36,653 nt of DNA from Flavobacterium soyangense (GTDB lineage Bacteria > Bacteroidota > Bacteroidia > Flavobacteriales > Flavobacteriaceae): the NCBI RefSeq assembly GCF_015277675.1, contig NZ_JADHEC010000035.1, positions 1 through 36,653 on the forward strand. Direction: 5' to 3'. Within the stretch, counting starts at the first letter, position 1. Each line of letters opens with the position of its first letter. A program made the translations under genes and the position numbers. This document shows, piece by piece, positions 34,403-36,653 of this stretch. Under the pieces are notes generated by a model. It searched no databases, had not been told where the DNA came from, and saw nothing but the letters and a program-made list of their open reading frames with translations.

Positions 34403-36508
34403 ATTCCAATATGCTATTCCTGCATCATCCCCAAACTCATCATTAAGCCAATCTTCATAACTTGGTTGATTATTCCAATCATTATCATCATTATCCGAAT
34501 CGTCATCTGCCCGATCGTCATCATAATTTAAACTGTTAAAGTCATAATTTAAATCATTTTCCAAAGTGTAAAAAACATCATCTATTATTTTAGCATCAAC
34601 AAAAACTTTTAATCTTTCATATATTAAATTGATTGCTTTCCAATCTTCTGCTGTGGGCTTAAGATTGCTAATAATGCTTCCTATCTTATCTCTAAATTTT
34701 GCAATAAATTCTATTGACCATGCTTTGGAATAAACCATAGACTTTTGATCCCAACTCCATTTATCTTCAAATTTCTCAATCAATTCATTTGACCAAGGCA
34801 GAGTTTTATTATTTGACAAACTATGCCAATCCCATTTATTTTCAAATTTCTCAATCAATTCAATTGACCAAAACAAACCTTCATTGGTTGACAAACTAGG
34901 GCATCCCTTCCAAATCCTTTTGTCTTCAAATTTTGCAATCAATGTCGAAGTCCAAGGCAAAGCCGAATTGCCTGCCAAATTTCCCCAATTCCATTTATTT
35001 TCAAATTTCTCAATCAATTCAATTGACCATGGTAGACTTTCACTTGTTGATAAACAATTCCAATCCCATTTATTTTCAAATTTTTCAATTAATTCAACTG
35101 ACCATAAAACATTACTATTATAATGCAAACACCACCAACTTAATTCATCTTCAAATTTTTCAATAAACTCAATTGTGATTGGGAATAATGTCTCATTGCT
35201 ATCAAAAACTGACCAAAACTTTTTATCAGAATATAAATCATCTAATTTTGAAAGGTCTATTTTAATAGTATCAACTTCGCATTTAGCCGATCTATTTTGA
35301 ATTAAGTATGCCCAGTCCCATTTATTTTCAAATTTTTCAATAAATTCATTTGACCACGGCAAAAATTCATTTCTTGACAATTCAAACCAATCCCATTCCT
35401 TTTCATATTTTGAAATAAAGTCAATAGTCCATAGTACAGATTTACTAGCTGACATCCATTTAAAATCCCAGTTATTTTCAAATTTTTCAAAGAGTTCTTG
35501 CGACCACGGTAAAGACTCATTCTTAGATAGCAGCGACCAATTTAATTGTTTTGAAAATCTTTCAATTAATTGAATTGTCCAAGGAAGACTTTCATGGCGC
35601 GATAGTCCCAACCAATCCCAATTATTTTCAAATTTTTCAAGTAACTCTCTAGACCAAGGCAATGATTCATTTCTTGACAAGACACACCAACTATAATTTT
35701 CTTTAATCTCTGTAAACAGTTTCTTTGAACAATATTCATATTCAGACTCATAATATGATACATTATCCGAAGTCCATTTATCTTCAAATTTCTCTATCAA
35801 TTCTGGAGACCATGGCAAAACTGAATTACTTGATAAACTCCGCCAATCCCATTTATTTTCAAATTCCTCTATCAATTCAACTGACCAAAGCAGTGCTTTA
35901 TTTTCAGATAATATATTCCAATTCCATTTGTTTTTATATTTTTCAATCAATTCAACTGACCACGGTAGATATTTGTTTTTTGACAAAATTTCCCAATTCC
36001 ATTTATTTTCGAACTTTTCAATAAATTCAATCGACCATGGTAAAGATGTCCGCTTAGATAAAATTTCCCAATTCCATTTTTCTTCAAAAACTTTAATCAA
36101 TTCAGGGGTACTTCGTAAATCTTTACGAATAGATAAAATATTCCAATCTAAATTTTTTTCAAATTTTATAATTGATTCAAAAGACCATATTAAAGATTTC
36201 TTTTTGGAAATAATGTTCCAAGCCCATTCCCAATAACTGCTGAAATTATCTAATAAATCTATTGACCAAGGCAACGAATTATTCTCTAATAAATTATCCC
36301 AAATCCATTTGTCTTCATATTTTTTTAAAAAATCTATTGACCAAGGTAAGGTTGTATTATCTGACAATTGGTACCAATTCCATATTTTATAATACTTGTT
36401 CAGGTAATCTTCTTTTATTGGGAAATTTTTACTAATGAATGCTATAAAGAATTTCGGATTTTCTTTTAATATCTCAACCATTAGATTTTGGCTATTGAGG
36501 TTATACAA
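34394..36508 (-). CDS. Tryptophan-rich repeat protein, 704 aa, unknown function
   Basis: Not a family I can name. After a short N-terminal region (about 1-40) the protein is about 22 tandem repeats of roughly 25 residues, to about residue 605. A typical copy reads KWNWEILSKNKYLPWS then VELIEKYKN; the conserved points are two Trp flanking one residue, Leu-Ser, Asn, Leu-Pro-Trp-Ser, and Glu-Leu-Ile-Glu-Lys-Phe-Glu. Repeats 4, 9, 13, 15, 16 and 22 are degenerate. The C-terminal 90 residues are strongly acidic (NYDDDRADDDSDNDDND). No signal peptide or membrane helix, so probably cytosolic. The pattern suggests a helical solenoid with stacked tryptophans, a scaffold for binding. Similar WxWxxLSxNP repeats occur in giant-virus proteins, from memory. 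Start 36508; an ATG nine codons in is also possible. Confidence 0.88.
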   Translation of the reverse strand: MYNLNSQNLMVEILKENPKFFIAFISKNFPIKEDYLNKYYKIWNWYQLSDNTTLPWSIDFLKKYEDKWIWDNLLENNSLPWSIDLLDNFSSYWEWAWNIISKKKSLIWSFESIIKFEKNLDWNILSIRKDLRSTPELIKVFEEKWNWEILSKRTSLPWSIEFIEKFENKWNWEILSKNKYLPWSVELIEKYKNKWNWNILSENKALLWSVELIEEFENKWDWRSLSSNSVLPWSPELIEKFEDKWTSDNVSYYESEYEYCSKKLFTEIKENYSWCVLSRNESLPWSRELLEKFENNWDWLGLSRHESLPWTIQLIERFSKQLNWSLLSKNESLPWSQELFEKFENNWDFKWMSASKSVLWTIDFISKYEKEWDWFELSRNEFLPWSNEFIEKFENKWDWAYLIQNRSAKCEVDTIKIDLSKLDDLYSDKKFWSVFDSNETLFPITIEFIEKFEDELSWWCLHYNSNVLWSVELIEKFENKWDWNCLSTSESLPWSIELIEKFENKWNWGNLAGNSALPWTSTLIAKFEDKRIWKGCPSLSTNEGLFWSIELIEKFENKWDWHSLSNNKTLPWSNELIEKFEDKWSWDQKSMVYSKAWSIEFIAKFRDKIGSIISNLKPTAEDWKAINLIYERLKVFVDAKIIDDVFYTLENDLNYDFNSLNYDDDRADDDSDNDDNDWNNQPSYEDWLNDEFGDDAGIAYWNLD
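34700..36400 (-). repeat. 75-bp DNA repeats coding the Trp-rich units
   Basis: Units of about 75 bp share cores such as CCATTTATTTTCAAATTT (plus-strand reading), repeated in most copies; degenerate units are interspersed. Similarity at DNA level beyond the protein constraint suggests recent expansion or gene conversion among copies. Confidence 0.75.
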
Positions 36509-36549
36509 ATATTCATCACGAGTTTTTATAAATAAACACTATCGACCGA

Positions 36550-36557
36550 CAAAACTA
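36550..36557 (-). promoter_or_regulatory. Candidate -7 element (TAGTTTTG) for the Trp-rich repeat gene
   Basis: On the minus strand TAGTTTTG fits TAnnTTTG and lies 42 bp upstream of the start at 36508. No TTG at proper distance. A weak CCTAG/CTAGG hairpin sits at 36585-36600. Nothing else is seen up to the window end. Confidence 0.4.
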
Positions 36558-36653
36558 AGATTTAGGCAATAAATTCCTTTTAACCCTAGTAAATGCTAGG
36601 ATTATTTTGTAAAATAAAAAACCTACCTCCCTATATTTCAGAAGAATTGCATT

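Noticed and set aside
34884..36236. Several plus-strand open frames antisense to the Trp-rich repeat gene
   Set aside because: They recur with the 75-bp period of the repeats and have SIYFQISQSIQL-type repetitive content; they are shadows of the minus-strand gene.

Overview
The window looks like a chromosomal segment of a Flavobacterium-like member of the Bacteroidota. The evidence is low GC, Bacteroidota-type promoters (TAnnTTTG at -7), a type IX secretion (T9SS) C-terminal domain of the gliding-motility-associated kind, an ISAon1-type transposase remnant, and the gene order miaB - small membrane protein - sigma-54 activator - lptE - TPR protein - secG - groES - groEL. I infer the genus from memory of such genomes; no search was run.

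Layout. 1-2400: a 5'-truncated Crp/Fnr-type regulator, a pirin and fabD. 2400-6000: galE and a WbpE-like sugar aminotransferase on the minus strand, divergent from waaA (Kdo transferase); these are surface-glycan and LPS genes. 6000-8200: a 70-aa lipoprotein with a strong terminator, a decayed ISAon1-type element, and a tRNA-Gly/tRNA-Leu operon with a good promoter and terminator. 8265-12119: mutS, a secreted DUF1573 protein and a TrmH/SpoU RNA methyltransferase. 12165-17174: a giant secreted protein with LRR, C-type-lectin-like and Ig-like regions and a T9SS signal. 17190-23003: a folK-deoxynucleoside kinase fusion, sppA, and an AsmA-family protein. 23049-26917: a DUF2797 protein, a GH3-family enzyme followed after 1 bp by a 47-aa lipoprotein, and an ACT-domain serB. 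27126-33914 (all minus): groEL and groES, then the miaB-to-secG operon, which links tRNA modification, a receiver-less sigma-54 activator, LPS assembly and secretion. 33915-34393 holds nested palindromic repeats, and 34394-36508 encodes a 704-aa tryptophan-rich repeat protein of unknown function.

Most of the window is core housekeeping and envelope biogenesis: Kdo transfer, sugar-nucleotide enzymes, LptE, AsmA, SecG, SppA. The accessory parts are the decayed IS next to the tRNAs, the giant T9SS protein with near-identical internal 63-bp repeats, and the right end. The right end is the best candidate for something undescribed: about 22 copies of a 25-residue Trp-rich repeat with no signal peptide and an acidic tail, next to an interspersed-type palindromic element.
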